Assembly (NCBI RefSeq): GCF_001422375.1
Contig: NZ_LMMU01000001.1
Span: 1,858,178-1,922,177 of the forward strand
Length of the DNA stretch: 64,000 bases
Origin: Methylobacterium sp. Leaf99
GTDB taxonomy: Bacteria; Pseudomonadota; Alphaproteobacteria; Rhizobiales; Beijerinckiaceae
Direction: 5' to 3'
The notes below the pieces were generated by a model, which did no database searches, was not told where the DNA came from, and was given only the letters and a program-made list of their open reading frames with translations. A program made the position numbers and the translations under genes. Shown here piece by piece: positions 52,017-61,044 of this stretch (within the stretch, counting starts at the first letter, position 1; each line of letters opens with the position of its first letter).

Positions 52017-52349
52017 CTAAGCGACGTTCGCGGTGGGTTGCGCGGCTGCGTTGTCCCATTCGAACAGGATATTGAAGGTTACGGGATCGTAGTAGCGCAT
52101 CAAGTTGCGGACCAATTCGCGCGGCTCGATCCCCAGGGCTTCGGCCCAGATCCGGTAGCTATCCGGTGGGATGCGGCCACGGCCGGTCTCGATCTGCGAA
52201 ACGAAGGTGTAGAAGTCGAGGTGGAGCAGCGTCGCCAACTGGCGCTGCGAAAGCCCGCGCGCCTCACGAAGTTCACGCAGGTAGCGACCGCCCTCGCGGC
52301 GCAGCACCTGGACCTCTTCCGTCGCTAGCTTCGTCTGATGGGCATACAT
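52017..52349 (-). CDS. XRE-type regulator paralogue 3
   Basis: 110 residues; HTH LREARGLSQRQLATLLHLDF, then YTFVSQIETGRGRI, and tail YRIWAEALGIEPRELVRNLM, then RYYDPVTFNILFEW. ATG at 52349 (GTG one codon earlier). It is the most conserved-looking of the three and probably the ancestral copy. Confidence 0.82.
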   Translation of the reverse strand: MYAHQTKLATEEVQVLRREGGRYLRELREARGLSQRQLATLLHLDFYTFVSQIETGRGRIPPDSYRIWAEALGIEPRELVRNLMRYYDPVTFNILFEWDNAAAQPTANVA

Positions 52350-52524
52350 CACTCGGTCACCGGTTCACGGGGCGCTCCGCCCCGCAGGAGTCATGTGAGT
52401 TCCATACCACGTGTGAAGACAGAAAACTATGGCACGCGTGCGACAAACGTTAGCAAGTGATTCTACGTGGTAACAAGGCCTCGATCGAACTAACCCAAGG
52501 GTAAGTCACACCCGTGAGCTACTC

Positions 52525-53091
52525 TCAGTTGAGAACGATCTTCGTCTGGCCCGGCTCCATCCAGGCTGCGCCTACGGCAATGTTCCACCCGGCGCCCTCG
52601 GCCCGTTGGCTGAGCACCTCAACCAGCTGATGCACCTGCAGGCGGTTCAGGCTCAGATGGATCAGCGGCGTTTCGCCGAAGCGCATTTGCAGCTCGAAGG
52701 TCGTCGGCGTGAGGTTGATGTCCATGGCCGTGACCAGCTGCGGCGCTGGTAGGGAAGAGATCTCGTCTGAAGGCTCGGCTTCCCTATCCGTCGGAGGCTC
52801 TCCCTGACCGAACAGGGCCGTCTGATGCTCCATCATGATGATGTCGTCGCGCATCTCCGCAGGGGCCTGGACGGCAATGGAGCTCGATTGCTCCAGCAGG
52901 TGCGCCAAGCCGTTGACGAGCCGCTCCGTAAGCCGGCGCGTCAGTGCGACGTGGACGGCCTTACCCTGCGCATCGGCGGCCAGGAGCGTCAGCCGGTCCT
53001 CGCCTTCGCCGTAGGCGAACCGGAGGCTGACGGCGGCGATGGGGAGGGTGGGGGCCATGGGCGCCTTGGGTTTTCTTTTCAAAACATGCAT
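52525..53091 (-). CDS. Hypothetical protein next to SapC
   Basis: 188 residues with two similar halves of beta-rich sequence. One is VSLRFAYGEGEDRLTLLAAD with LTRRLTERLVNGLAHLLE; the other is FELQMRFGETPLIHLSLNRL with QVHQLVEVLSQRAE. This suggests an internal duplication. No family was recognised; 18 bp downstream of sapC. Confidence 0.6.
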   Translation of the reverse strand: MHVLKRKPKAPMAPTLPIAAVSLRFAYGEGEDRLTLLAADAQGKAVHVALTRRLTERLVNGLAHLLEQSSSIAVQAPAEMRDDIIMMEHQTALFGQGEPPTDREAEPSDEISSLPAPQLVTAMDINLTPTTFELQMRFGETPLIHLSLNRLQVHQLVEVLSQRAEGAGWNIAVGAAWMEPGQTKIVLN

Positions 53092-53109
53092 GCGGAGGCG
53101 GGCGACTGG

Positions 53110-53907
53110 TCAGGTCTTGCCAACCTTGCTCCAGTCCCAGTCAATGGTGCTGTCGTCGGGCAGCGTCATCATCGGCTTGACCTCGGCCCTGGCACGCTCC
53201 GCAGCCTCGAACTCGGCGCGGGCCTGGGCGAGCTTGCCGAGATCGGCGAGGTTGCCCATGGAGAGAAGCTGGGCGTAGGCGACGCCGAGCACGCCGGCGC
53301 GGCGGAGCCGGCCGAACGCTTCATCATCCAGGGCATTTAGCGCCGCCTCATCGATCTGAAAGAGACCAGAGACTGTATGAGTGCCGTCCGTTCCCTGCAG
53401 AGTGATCGGCCAAGGCACGACAACGCCAACCTCGGCCAGTACGCGGCACGCCGCTTCAAGGGCGAGCAAGCTTTCCGCCGTTGCGGAGAGGAAGGACCAG
53501 ACCTTACGGACCGGCTCGCTCAGATCGCCGGACGTGTCGAAGATCGGCTCGCCGGACCCGTCATCAAAGAGCAGCCCGCTGTCCTCATCCAGGCTGAGCG
53601 TAGCGTTCACGCCCTCCCAGCCGAGATGGAACGGATGGGCTCGCAGGGTGGCGGGAATGTAGCTCCCAATCCATCGCCCGTCCGGGCCGACATACAGATT
53701 TTGGCCTGGAGCGAGACCAAGCAGGGCGCAAAGCGACCATTGCCCGCCTTGCTCTACGAAGGTCATCGGTAGCGACAGTGCTGCACGCAATAGCTCAGCC
53801 GCCGCCAAGGCGACGAGATTACGGCCGGACGAAAAATTGTAGCTGTCATTTCGGTTCCAACGCAGACCTGCATGACGTGCCCGCGAGATTGGCTGAATGC
53901 TGCTCAT
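53110..53907 (-). CDS. SapC family protein
   Basis: 265 residues. The SapC core is visible: LPMTFVEQGGQWSLCALLGL, then APGQNLYVGPDGRWIGSYIP, then LRAHPFHLG. SapC was first described near Campylobacter S-layer protein genes. Here it lies in a cluster with a methyltransferase and a large RTX/S-layer-like protein, consistent with a role in surface-protein biogenesis. It is cytosolic in appearance (no signal peptide). Confidence 0.82.
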   Translation of the reverse strand: MSSIQPISRARHAGLRWNRNDSYNFSSGRNLVALAAAELLRAALSLPMTFVEQGGQWSLCALLGLAPGQNLYVGPDGRWIGSYIPATLRAHPFHLGWEGVNATLSLDEDSGLLFDDGSGEPIFDTSGDLSEPVRKVWSFLSATAESLLALEAACRVLAEVGVVVPWPITLQGTDGTHTVSGLFQIDEAALNALDDEAFGRLRRAGVLGVAYAQLLSMGNLADLGKLAQARAEFEAAERARAEVKPMMTLPDDSTIDWDWSKVGKT

Positions 53908-53939
53908 CTATTCAAATTTCTCCGCAGTCGACCGATCGC

Positions 53940-55490
53940 TTATCGCATTTCAGCGACGCCTAGCTGGCGCCAGACAGACAACTTTTCAGCCAGAAACTTA
54001 CCGACTTCGGCGCTGACGATAGCTTGCCGCTCCGCCGGATCTGTGACGGTTCGACCTTCTTTCACGGAATTAAAACCGAGTCGTTGCATCGTCTGGAGGA
54101 CATGACTGATTATCGTCTCGGCACTCTGATCTGTGCCGGACAACATCACCGAGAAAATGAGTAAGTCGGTGTTGGTCGCCGGCACGCCGGATCCAACAAC
54201 AGGTGCAGCTAGAAAGTTGTAAGCTCGGCCGTGAAGCATTTTCTCGGCAAGAACGCGATTAAGTCGTTGGGCGGGACGTGGGTCAGGCGCGGAACCGTAG
54301 GGAGCGGGTAGGACTTGGCCGCTATGGACCAGCAGGCCAACAGCCTGAAGTGCGGCACTCGTACCCCCTTGATGGAAAACTGAAAGTGCAGAGATTTCAG
54401 CAAAACTGGCTGATCCCTGGGCCAGTAGATCTGCGACAGCGCCATAGATCTCCGGATTGCCATCGAGATCACCGATGGGACTCGAAATCTTGAATGTCAC
54501 TTGCGCTCGTGGCACAGCCAGCGCGAAGCGCATAGATTTCAAAATTTCAATCTTTTCCGTTGGGGTCGTGCTAGCAGCGCCGCGTACAAAGATATCTCTT
54601 CGGAATTGCTTGTTCGATACGATATCGCGAAGCGTTTCTTTGAATATCGGATCGGTCTCGGCGCTGATGCGAGCACGCGTCCTCTCCGGCACGGACAGGT
54701 TGTCGATATTCTCGATGAACGTCGCCGATCCTACAAAGCCCAGCTTGGCTGCGTCGAACATTGCGGCCACGTCGGCGAAGTGGAATATGAACCAATTCGC
54801 GTTCAGGTATTCGTGCGCCAGATAGTTCTTGTCGAAGGCGCTGAGTTTCTCAAACCGTTGCTCGAGGGTCGAATTGACCCGGAAGTAGCCAGCCCCCTCC
54901 TCAATCAGCGATTTAACAAGGTTCAGCCCAGATCCAGTCTGCTGGTCGGAGCGCCCACCTACACGCTTCGCATTCTCGCGCATTAGCCGCTGCAGCGGAA
55001 GCATCGGTGCCCACCCGGGCATACAGTTGTAGCTGACATATAGGAGGCCGCCGGGCTTAAGCCGCTTGCGGGCAATCTCCACGATAGCCTCATGCGCTTC
55101 AGCCGAGACCCAAGTCAAGATGCCGTGCAGGACGATCAAATCTACATCGTGCTGACCCTCCTTCGCTTCTCGGGCGACGTCTTGAAAGCTAGCCTCTCGT
55201 ACCGAAACATTCGTGAGTTCGGCGGCGTCGATCAGCCCCTGGGCATGCGCGACGTGCAGCGGATTGAAGTCAACGCCTTCGAACTGCGTCGCTGGGTTTG
55301 CCGCAGCGTTGATTACGAAGCCGAGGCCCATGCCGAAGCCGAGTTCGAGTATGTGTTGAGGCCCGAGGCTGAGGCCTGGATGCCGATCGACACAAGTGAC
55401 GGTGAAGGCGAGATGCGCCGGTACCGTCTCTCGGTAGAAGCCAAGGGCATACGGAATGTCGGCAACGTACCCTTCAGTCCAGCCCGTCAT
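53940..55490 (-). CDS. SAM-dependent methyltransferase with regulatory domain (PF10119-like)
   Basis: 516 residues. The start TGWTEGYVADIPYALGFYRE and the class I SAM motif ILELGFGMGLGFVINAAANP, then VDFNPLHVAHAQ, are clear. The middle (about 220-310) matches the methyltransferase regulatory domain (NANWFIFHFADVAAMFDAAK). The C-terminal part resembles the PKMT winged-helix region. Such enzymes methylate lysines of surface proteins; the adjacent RTX protein is a candidate substrate. Confidence 0.85.
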   Translation of the reverse strand: MTGWTEGYVADIPYALGFYRETVPAHLAFTVTCVDRHPGLSLGPQHILELGFGMGLGFVINAAANPATQFEGVDFNPLHVAHAQGLIDAAELTNVSVREASFQDVAREAKEGQHDVDLIVLHGILTWVSAEAHEAIVEIARKRLKPGGLLYVSYNCMPGWAPMLPLQRLMRENAKRVGGRSDQQTGSGLNLVKSLIEEGAGYFRVNSTLEQRFEKLSAFDKNYLAHEYLNANWFIFHFADVAAMFDAAKLGFVGSATFIENIDNLSVPERTRARISAETDPIFKETLRDIVSNKQFRRDIFVRGAASTTPTEKIEILKSMRFALAVPRAQVTFKISSPIGDLDGNPEIYGAVADLLAQGSASFAEISALSVFHQGGTSAALQAVGLLVHSGQVLPAPYGSAPDPRPAQRLNRVLAEKMLHGRAYNFLAAPVVGSGVPATNTDLLIFSVMLSGTDQSAETIISHVLQTMQRLGFNSVKEGRTVTDPAERQAIVSAEVGKFLAEKLSVWRQLGVAEMR

Positions 55491-55533
55491 GGACTTCGCT
55501 CCCGCAGCTCAATGATTTGCGACGAAAAAGGAA

Positions 55534-55563
55534 ATGGCGGGCAGTCCGAAGACAACCCGCCAT
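55534..55563 (-). terminator. Stem-loop after the large RTX gene
   Basis: Arms ATGGCGGG (55534-55541) and CCCGCCAT (55556-55563) enclose an inner GTC-TTCG-GAC tetraloop hairpin when read on the minus strand. It is followed by TTTCCTTTTT and lies between the RTX stop and the methyltransferase start. Confidence 0.7.
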
Positions 55564-55609
55564 CTCAATTATAAAAGTTCCTCACATGAGAAACTTATCG
55601 TCCGTTGCC

Positions 55610-58486
55610 TTACGCACCAGCGAAGAGAACAACGTCCGAAGCGTTCAGGATGCCGGTAAGACCGGTAACCTTCACGAGGTGGTCGGTGGTCTGGAAGGTC
55701 TGGTTAGCAGTGTCACCGGAGTGCAGGATGTAGGTATCCGTGCCGTAGGTAAACTGAACAACCGAACCAGCCGCATTAGCCGCGCCAGCGTTCGCAAGCA
55801 GGCCGTTCACGGCGTCAGTCAGTGAAGCAGCCTGCGTAGCTGCCGTCTGCTGAGCAGCAGCCAAGGTAACGACCGTGACGCCCGCACCAGCCACACCGGT
55901 ACCGCCGGCCTGCTGGAAGCTCAGGATATCAACGCCACCCGTAGCAGCAGCCGTGCCGAGGTTGAGATCGGTGATGCTCGGGACAACCGTAGTGCTGGAG
56001 CTGTTGTTGACGTGAACGAAGGTGTCGTTGCCGGCACCACCGGTGAGCACGTCAGCAGCGGGACCAGCAGCCGCAGTGTAGGGAGCTGCAGCAACTGCCT
56101 GCCTACCATCCTGCGTGGTAGATACCGTGACGCCATCAGCAACAGAAATGCCACTTCCAGCAACAGTAGCAGGAGCGACGTCAGAGAAGCTGCCCGCCTT
56201 TTGGGTCAGGGTAAGCGTCGTGTTAGTCGTGGCATCTACAGCTGCTGTGTAAGCGTTCGAGAACGTCGCGTTGCCATTCAGAGTCGTAACGAGAGCTGCC
56301 GTCAGAGCAGCACCAGTTACCGTGCCGCCGGAAGCGTTGGTGTAAGTCGTAGCAATGCCATCAATCGTGACGGTCACAGCCTGGGTGTTGTCAACCGAAC
56401 CCGTAGCAATGGCAATCGATTGGATTTCCGGCCGAGCAATTACCTGAAGAACAGCATTACCCGTGTTTCCGACGATGGTGTCATTGCCAGCGCCGCCGAC
56501 GATGATATCCGCACCGGTACCGCCGATGAGCACATCGTTGCCGCTACCACCGGTGATCGCCGTAGCAATCGTCTGCAGGTGAGCGTCGATAGAGAACTTA
56601 CCGGTCAGGCCCGAAGCATTGTAGGCTTCAGCAGAAGCCACGCCCGTGGTGAGCGTAAAGCCCGAGTCACCGGTGATGTTCACCGTCCGAAGACCAGTGC
56701 TGTTGGCCAGCGAACCAACCGAGTTCGCATTGTTACCACCCGTGGCAGCGCCCGTGGAGGCGATGTTCAGGGTCTCGACACCAGCAGCAGAGAAGCTGGC
56801 AACCGACGTGTTGGTGAAGTCCGTCACGTTGTCGAGCGTCAGTGAGAGCGTGTCAGCCGTACCCGGCGTGGCAGCGTTCTTAACACCAACAGTCAGGCTG
56901 GTCGCGACGTTGCTGTCGACCGTCACGGTCGAACCGACAGCAAGGTTGCTGACGTTGAGAAGGTCAGCGGAAGCAACAAGCTTTGTAATGCCGGCGATCT
57001 GGTCGAGGTTGAAGGTCGTGCCGCCAGCGAGCTTGAGGGTCTCAAGGTTGGTGTACTGAGCGCCGAGCGTCGTGGTCAGCTGGTTGCTGGCGTTGAGGAC
57101 GAGGGTGTCGTTGCCAGCGCCGCCGTTGACGAAGCCGGTCGTACCGAGAACGTCGGTGCCGAGGTTGATCGTGTCGTTACCTGCGCCACCAGTAAACTTG
57201 AAGGTGGTGGCATTGTTACCAGCAGTGATGTTGACGCTGCCAGCGGAAGCGCTTGCATCGACGGTGGTGACCGAGTCAGCGAGAGCGGTAGCAATGGCCA
57301 GGTTGCCCGAGCCGGCGACTGTGATCGTCTTCAGCGAATTGCTGTTCAGGCTGAGCAGGTTGCTGGCAGCGCCCGAGGTCGTGACAGCGAACGTCTCGAT
57401 GCCGTCCTCGGTGAGCGAGGCGGTCGAAGGCGAAGCAGCAGTCGCGGAAGCCTGAACGTTGCTGAGCGTAACGGCCTGCGTGTCGTTGGTGCCACCGACG
57501 TTGTTTGCCGTGACCGTGATCTGCTCGCCGGTGTTGGACAGGCCGATCGAGGCAGCGTTGTTGAAGTTGGTGAGAGCGAAGGAGTTGTTGCCGCCGCCAA
57601 CGAAGTTCACTGCGGTCAGACCGGTGGTCTGGTTGCTGATCGCCAGCGAGTCAGCAGCCGTGCTGTTGATCTCGTAGATCTCAACGCTCGTGGTGGCGAT
57701 CGAAGGGATCGCGTTGCCGAGGTTGCTGACGATGCGAAGCGTATCGGTGCCCGCGCCACCATTGACCGTGTCGCCGAGGCTCAGGGTCGGGTTGGTTGCC
57801 GAGGAGGTACCAATGAACGTGTCATTGCCAGCGCCGCCATTCAGCGTGTCGATGCCGGTGGTGAACGTAACGGTCTGACCGTTCGTGCCGGGGGTGTTCG
57901 GCTGGCCGTTGGCGGCCGTGTAGATCGAGCCGGTGTAGACAGCCTGGCCCTGAGCAGCGTTGAGCTGGAAGCCGTTCACGGCAGCGTCGGAGACCGAGAT
58001 GGCTTCCTGCGACTGCGAGACGAGATAAAGAGCGCTGCCACGGGTGATGCCGGCGGAGTTCACGTAGCCATCGACTTCACCGGAAGAGGCGGCACGGCCG
58101 AGGATGGTGCTGTAGAGGGCCTGGACGTAGGCGGCGTCGACGGCGGTGCCGGTGCCGAAGCGGTTGGTGAATTCCTGCGACTGCGCGAACATGTTCGACA
58201 GGTTCTGGTAGGTCGCCGCCGACGGGCCGAGGGCCCGGACGAAGTTCTCGGCGTTCTGCAGACCGGCCTGATCCGGCACGCGGCCGAAGGCGGCCTGGTA
58301 GAAGCGGATGACCGGATCGGCGACCTGGTCGGCCTCACGGGAGTTCGAGATGGTCGAGAAGATCTGGGCGTCCGTGAGGGCGCCGGACTGGGACACGGAG
58401 AAGTAGGAGTTCTCGTCGCTGGCCGAAGCAGCGCGACCCAGAGAATTCTGGAACGCTACCTGAATCTGTGCTCGTGAAAGAGCCAT
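55610..58486 (-). CDS. Large RTX/S-layer-like protein with DUF4214 domain
   Basis: 958 residues, very acidic and Ala/Thr/Asn-rich, with almost no Cys. The N-terminal DUF4214 region (about 1-190; VIRFYQAAFGRVPDQAGLQN, SQEFTNRFGTG) is followed by scattered calcium-binding nonapeptides (LNGGAGNDTFIG, FTGGAGNDTINLG, GGSGNDVLIGGTGADIIVGG). Large beta-rich spacers lie between them. This architecture is that of type I-secreted S-layer or surface-layer proteins. A terminator follows it and the modifying or accessory genes lie downstream. Confidence 0.85.
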   Translation of the reverse strand: MALSRAQIQVAFQNSLGRAASASDENSYFSVSQSGALTDAQIFSTISNSREADQVADPVIRFYQAAFGRVPDQAGLQNAENFVRALGPSAATYQNLSNMFAQSQEFTNRFGTGTAVDAAYVQALYSTILGRAASSGEVDGYVNSAGITRGSALYLVSQSQEAISVSDAAVNGFQLNAAQGQAVYTGSIYTAANGQPNTPGTNGQTVTFTTGIDTLNGGAGNDTFIGTSSATNPTLSLGDTVNGGAGTDTLRIVSNLGNAIPSIATTSVEIYEINSTAADSLAISNQTTGLTAVNFVGGGNNSFALTNFNNAASIGLSNTGEQITVTANNVGGTNDTQAVTLSNVQASATAASPSTASLTEDGIETFAVTTSGAASNLLSLNSNSLKTITVAGSGNLAIATALADSVTTVDASASAGSVNITAGNNATTFKFTGGAGNDTINLGTDVLGTTGFVNGGAGNDTLVLNASNQLTTTLGAQYTNLETLKLAGGTTFNLDQIAGITKLVASADLLNVSNLAVGSTVTVDSNVATSLTVGVKNAATPGTADTLSLTLDNVTDFTNTSVASFSAAGVETLNIASTGAATGGNNANSVGSLANSTGLRTVNITGDSGFTLTTGVASAEAYNASGLTGKFSIDAHLQTIATAITGGSGNDVLIGGTGADIIVGGAGNDTIVGNTGNAVLQVIARPEIQSIAIATGSVDNTQAVTVTIDGIATTYTNASGGTVTGAALTAALVTTLNGNATFSNAYTAAVDATTNTTLTLTQKAGSFSDVAPATVAGSGISVADGVTVSTTQDGRQAVAAAPYTAAAGPAADVLTGGAGNDTFVHVNNSSSTTVVPSITDLNLGTAAATGGVDILSFQQAGGTGVAGAGVTVVTLAAAQQTAATQAASLTDAVNGLLANAGAANAAGSVVQFTYGTDTYILHSGDTANQTFQTTDHLVKVTGLTGILNASDVVLFAGA

Positions 58487-58859
58487 GGGGCATCTCCTGG
58501 AAAATATATAGAGTCGGCCTTCAGCCGATCCTCCCGCGTTCGAAGCGGTGCTTCGTCCGTTGGTGGAGCATGCATAATGCGGCTTCTATACCCCCGCAAG
58601 CGCAATCTTCCGGTGCACCTCCGATCACTCGAAGGCGAAACTCGATCGGGTTGTCGAGTTGCTTAAATGTGACTCTGCGGTTGCGTCCGTCAGGTAGCTG
58701 ATACCTGCCGCGGCGAGTGCCAGACTGCTCTCAACGGTACGGCAATTCTGATAGCTTTTGTTAAGGCAAACCGCCGGTCTCACTCGTTCGCTAAACGTCA
58801 AGCTGCTTTTGCTCAGATGTCATCAACGAAGAGCCGGCGCAGGCGGCTGAAACGCAGAA
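58487..58859. promoter_or_regulatory. Promoter region of the RTX/S-layer-like gene
   Basis: 373 bp without a credible gene. It must contain the leftward promoter of the large RTX gene; composition falls in GC near 58500-58560 and 58740-58790. No clear sigma motif could be assigned. Confidence 0.35.
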
Positions 58860-58896
58860 AGCGCCCCGCCACCCACGGAGGGCAGCGGGGCGCTTG
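58860..58896 (-). terminator. Terminator of the lysis module
   Basis: Perfect 11-bp arms AAGCGCCCCGC (58860-58870) and GCGGGGCGCTT (58886-58896), then TTTCTGCGTT on the minus strand, 20 bp past the last lysis-module gene. Confidence 0.75.
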
Positions 58897-58915
58897 TGTC
58901 GGCAGGGAGAGGCCT

Positions 58916-59470
58916 TCACCGGACGATCTGGAACTCTACCGGGGCCTGCACGAGGACGATCGACCAGCCCAGCGCCCGCTGAAGCGGGTTGCAGTCCCAC
59001 GCCAGCGTCGAGATCCACTTCGCCTTGCCGGGCATCGCGTCGAGCGGGATGACGGGCCCGGTGGCCTCACGCTCGGGCGGCTCGCCCGGAGGCGTGAGGG
59101 GGCCATAGGCGTCGAAGTGCTCCGGCTCGTAGTCGATGCGGCGGCCTGACCCGTCCACGACGTACCAGCGCCGGCTCATCTCGCATTGGCGGGTGCGATT
59201 CCGGGTCGAGCTGACCAGGAGACGCTCGCCGGGGTGGACCTGGTGGTTGACCACGACGCGCGGACCGATCTCAACCGGGACCGTGCGATCGATCGCCATC
59301 GAGAACACCCAGGCCAGGACGAACAGCACCGCTCCCCAGTACATCGCGTTCAGCACACGCATGAGGTGGCCGATGCGCTGCGATGGCGCGAAGGTGAGGC
59401 GGATCGCCTGGGAGAAGATGTCCTCGACCGGCTCGAGGCCAGGGGGAGGGGGGTTATGAAGGATAGTCAC
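58916..59470 (-). CDS. Membrane protein at the end of the phage lysis module
   Basis: 184 residues, GTG start overlapping the upstream stop (GTGA). One transmembrane segment at about residues 48-66 (MYWGAVLFVLAWVFSMAI) and a periplasmic C-terminal domain are seen. The latter holds VVVNHQVHPGERLLVSSTRN and GSGRRIDYEPEHFD. No family was recognised; probably accessory to lysis or superinfection. Confidence 0.6.
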   Translation of the reverse strand: MTILHNPPPPGLEPVEDIFSQAIRLTFAPSQRIGHLMRVLNAMYWGAVLFVLAWVFSMAIDRTVPVEIGPRVVVNHQVHPGERLLVSSTRNRTRQCEMSRRWYVVDGSGRRIDYEPEHFDAYGPLTPPGEPPEREATGPVIPLDAMPGKAKWISTLAWDCNPLQRALGWSIVLVQAPVEFQIVR

Positions 59471-59796
59471 GGATGGGGCACTCCCCCCTTGGCGATGAGG
59501 AGGCCGACGAGCGCGACGAGGATCGCGGCACCGACGGTCTTCACCACCCAGCCGATCTGCTCGCTGTGCTTGTCGACGTCTCGGCGCAGGGTCTTCGTGT
59601 CGGCCTCGATAACGTTGACGTCGGACTTCAGCGCGAAGGTCCGGTTCAACTCGGTGCGGAGGTCGGCGAACTGCCGGTTGTTCTCCGCCCGCATGTCCGT
59701 GACCTCGCGGCCGATGACGGTCTGCCCCTGGGTGAGGAGCGCAATCGCCGTCTCGGTGGACGGTCCACTTCCGCGGTCGTCGGTGGATGATGGCAT
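59467..59796 (-). CDS. XhlA-like / holin-accessory membrane protein
   Basis: 109 residues: a coiled-coil region (about 30-78, DMRAENNRQFADLRTELNRT) and one C-terminal transmembrane helix (VVKTVGAAILVALVGLLIAK). This matches hemolysin XhlA-like or DUF-type phage holin accessories. Confidence 0.65.
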   Translation of the reverse strand: MPSSTDDRGSGPSTETAIALLTQGQTVIGREVTDMRAENNRQFADLRTELNRTFALKSDVNVIEADTKTLRRDVDKHSEQIGWVVKTVGAAILVALVGLLIAKGGVPHP

Positions 59797-59880
59797 GATG
59801 AAAGCCCCCGGCGGGCTGAGCTGGCGCGCCGGGGAACGGGCGCGCGTGATGGGCCGCCCCCCTGCGGGAGGCGGCAGGGG

Positions 59881-60195
59881 TCAGCGGGCGAGGTCGCGCC
59901 GCACGTCTTCGATCCAGGCCACGGCGCGGGCGCCACACGCCGTCTTCGCCCGATCGAGCACCTTCGCCGCCCCGATGATCCGGACGATGTCGGCCCGGGT
60001 CAGGGCCCGGTCCGGGATCTCGGGGAAGGTCTGGCGCAGGCACGGCCCGACGTCGGCCGGGGCGTCCGGCAAGGTGACGCGGATGCCGGGCGCGCGCGAG
60101 TCGATGAGGGCAGGGCCATCAGAGGTTACGCAGGCGGCGAGCCAGCCCGACAGGAACACACACGCGATTGCGCTGCGGATCGGTGCGAATCGCAT
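59881..60195 (-). CDS. Rz1-like outer-membrane spanin lipoprotein
   Basis: 104 residues with a lipobox LSGWLAAC (Cys22). It starts inside the end of the Rz-like gene in another frame (overlap 60119-60195), the classic Rz/Rz1 nesting. It is longer and less Pro-rich than coliphage Rz1, so assignment rests on lipobox, overlap and position. Confidence 0.65.
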   Translation of the reverse strand: MRFAPIRSAIACVFLSGWLAACVTSDGPALIDSRAPGIRVTLPDAPADVGPCLRQTFPEIPDRALTRADIVRIIGAAKVLDRAKTACGARAVAWIEDVRRDLAR

Positions 60196-60565
60196 TGTTG
60201 AGGTCCTTCAGCTTCTGGGCATCGGCGCGGGCGGCGGAGACATCGCGCACAGCCTGCAGGACGATGCGGTCGGAGATGTCCCGGGCGATGGCCGTGCGGG
60301 TCTTCTCGGCCGCCAGGGCCCGGGCGGCATCGCGAGCGAAGGCATCGTGGGCACCCTTGGCTGTGCCGGCCTGGTAGACGGCCGCGCAGGCGAGCAGGAC
60401 GACACCCAGGGCGACGAGGGGGCGCTTGAGGAAGCCGGGGAGCCAGGAGAACCCGAGAAGGGCCAGCACGAGGGCCGCGACGCCGCCGAGGCCGGCCACC
60501 ACCGCCAGCGGGGAGAACGCCGTCCAGGCGTTGACGAGGAAGGCGAGCATGGAGAAGCCGGTCAC
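60119..60565 (-). CDS. Rz-like inner-membrane spanin
   Basis: 148 residues, GTG at 60565 overlapping the endolysin stop. Hydrophobic segments at about 18-37 and 47-65 are followed by a long periplasmic helix rich in Ala, Arg and Asp (about 70-135), ending in a basic Cys-containing tail (RNRVCVPVGLARRL). The helix and the embedded lipoprotein gene mark it as an i-spanin. Confidence 0.65.
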   Translation of the reverse strand: MTGFSMLAFLVNAWTAFSPLAVVAGLGGVAALVLALLGFSWLPGFLKRPLVALGVVLLACAAVYQAGTAKGAHDAFARDAARALAAEKTRTAIARDISDRIVLQAVRDVSAARADAQKLKDLNNAIRTDPQRNRVCVPVGLARRLRNL

Positions 60566-61044
60566 TTCAGGCCCTCCAGGCACATCGCGGTTTCGCGGGC
60601 CCGGCGCGCGGTCAGGCCCGGGATCACGCGGCCCCCGGCCTTATTCCAGTAGCCCATGGCCCGGCAGGCCTCGGCGAACTGGCCGGCGTTGTAGAGGCGA
60701 ACCGTGGTGGAGCCGCAGAACCCGCCGCTGCCGACGTTGTAGGCCATGGACGTGAAGGCCACGAGCGTGCGGTCGCTCATCGGCTTCTTTACGCAGTGCT
60801 CGACCTTGCCGGCGAACTCGTCGAGGCGCTTCAGCAGCAGCTCGTCGCACTGCGCCTTGGTGAAGGTCATGCCCATTTTGATCCCGAGGGTTTCCCCGAA
60901 ACACGCCGTCGGCACGTTCACCAGATCTCGGTAGGCCTTCAGCCGCAGCCCTTCGTCTTTGCCCACGTTGGTGACAGCGAGAATCCCGGCCGCCGTGGCC
61001 GCGAGCGCGCCGCCCCACATCGATCGCTTGACCAGCCGGCTCAT
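60562..61044 (-). CDS. Phage GH24 endolysin with N-terminal signal anchor
   Basis: 160 residues. The T4-lysozyme triad spacing is exact (Glu31, Asp40, Thr46 in KDEGLRLKAYRDLVNVPTAC). An N-terminal Ala/Gly-rich weakly hydrophobic segment (GGALAATAAGILAVTNVG) resembles a SAR anchor, which would let Sec export the enzyme and holin-driven depolarisation activate it. Several Cys could support a disulfide switch. Confidence 0.85.
   Translation of the reverse strand: MSRLVKRSMWGGALAATAAGILAVTNVGKDEGLRLKAYRDLVNVPTACFGETLGIKMGMTFTKAQCDELLLKRLDEFAGKVEHCVKKPMSDRTLVAFTSMAYNVGSGGFCGSTTVRLYNAGQFAEACRAMGYWNKAGGRVIPGLTARRARETAMCLEGLK

Noticed and set aside
48774..58486. Repetitive DNA that might suggest a CRISPR or VNTR array
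   Set aside because: The repetition is protein-coding (RTX nonapeptides and 40-residue repeats) and diverged at DNA level; no regular repeat-spacer structure exists anywhere in the window.
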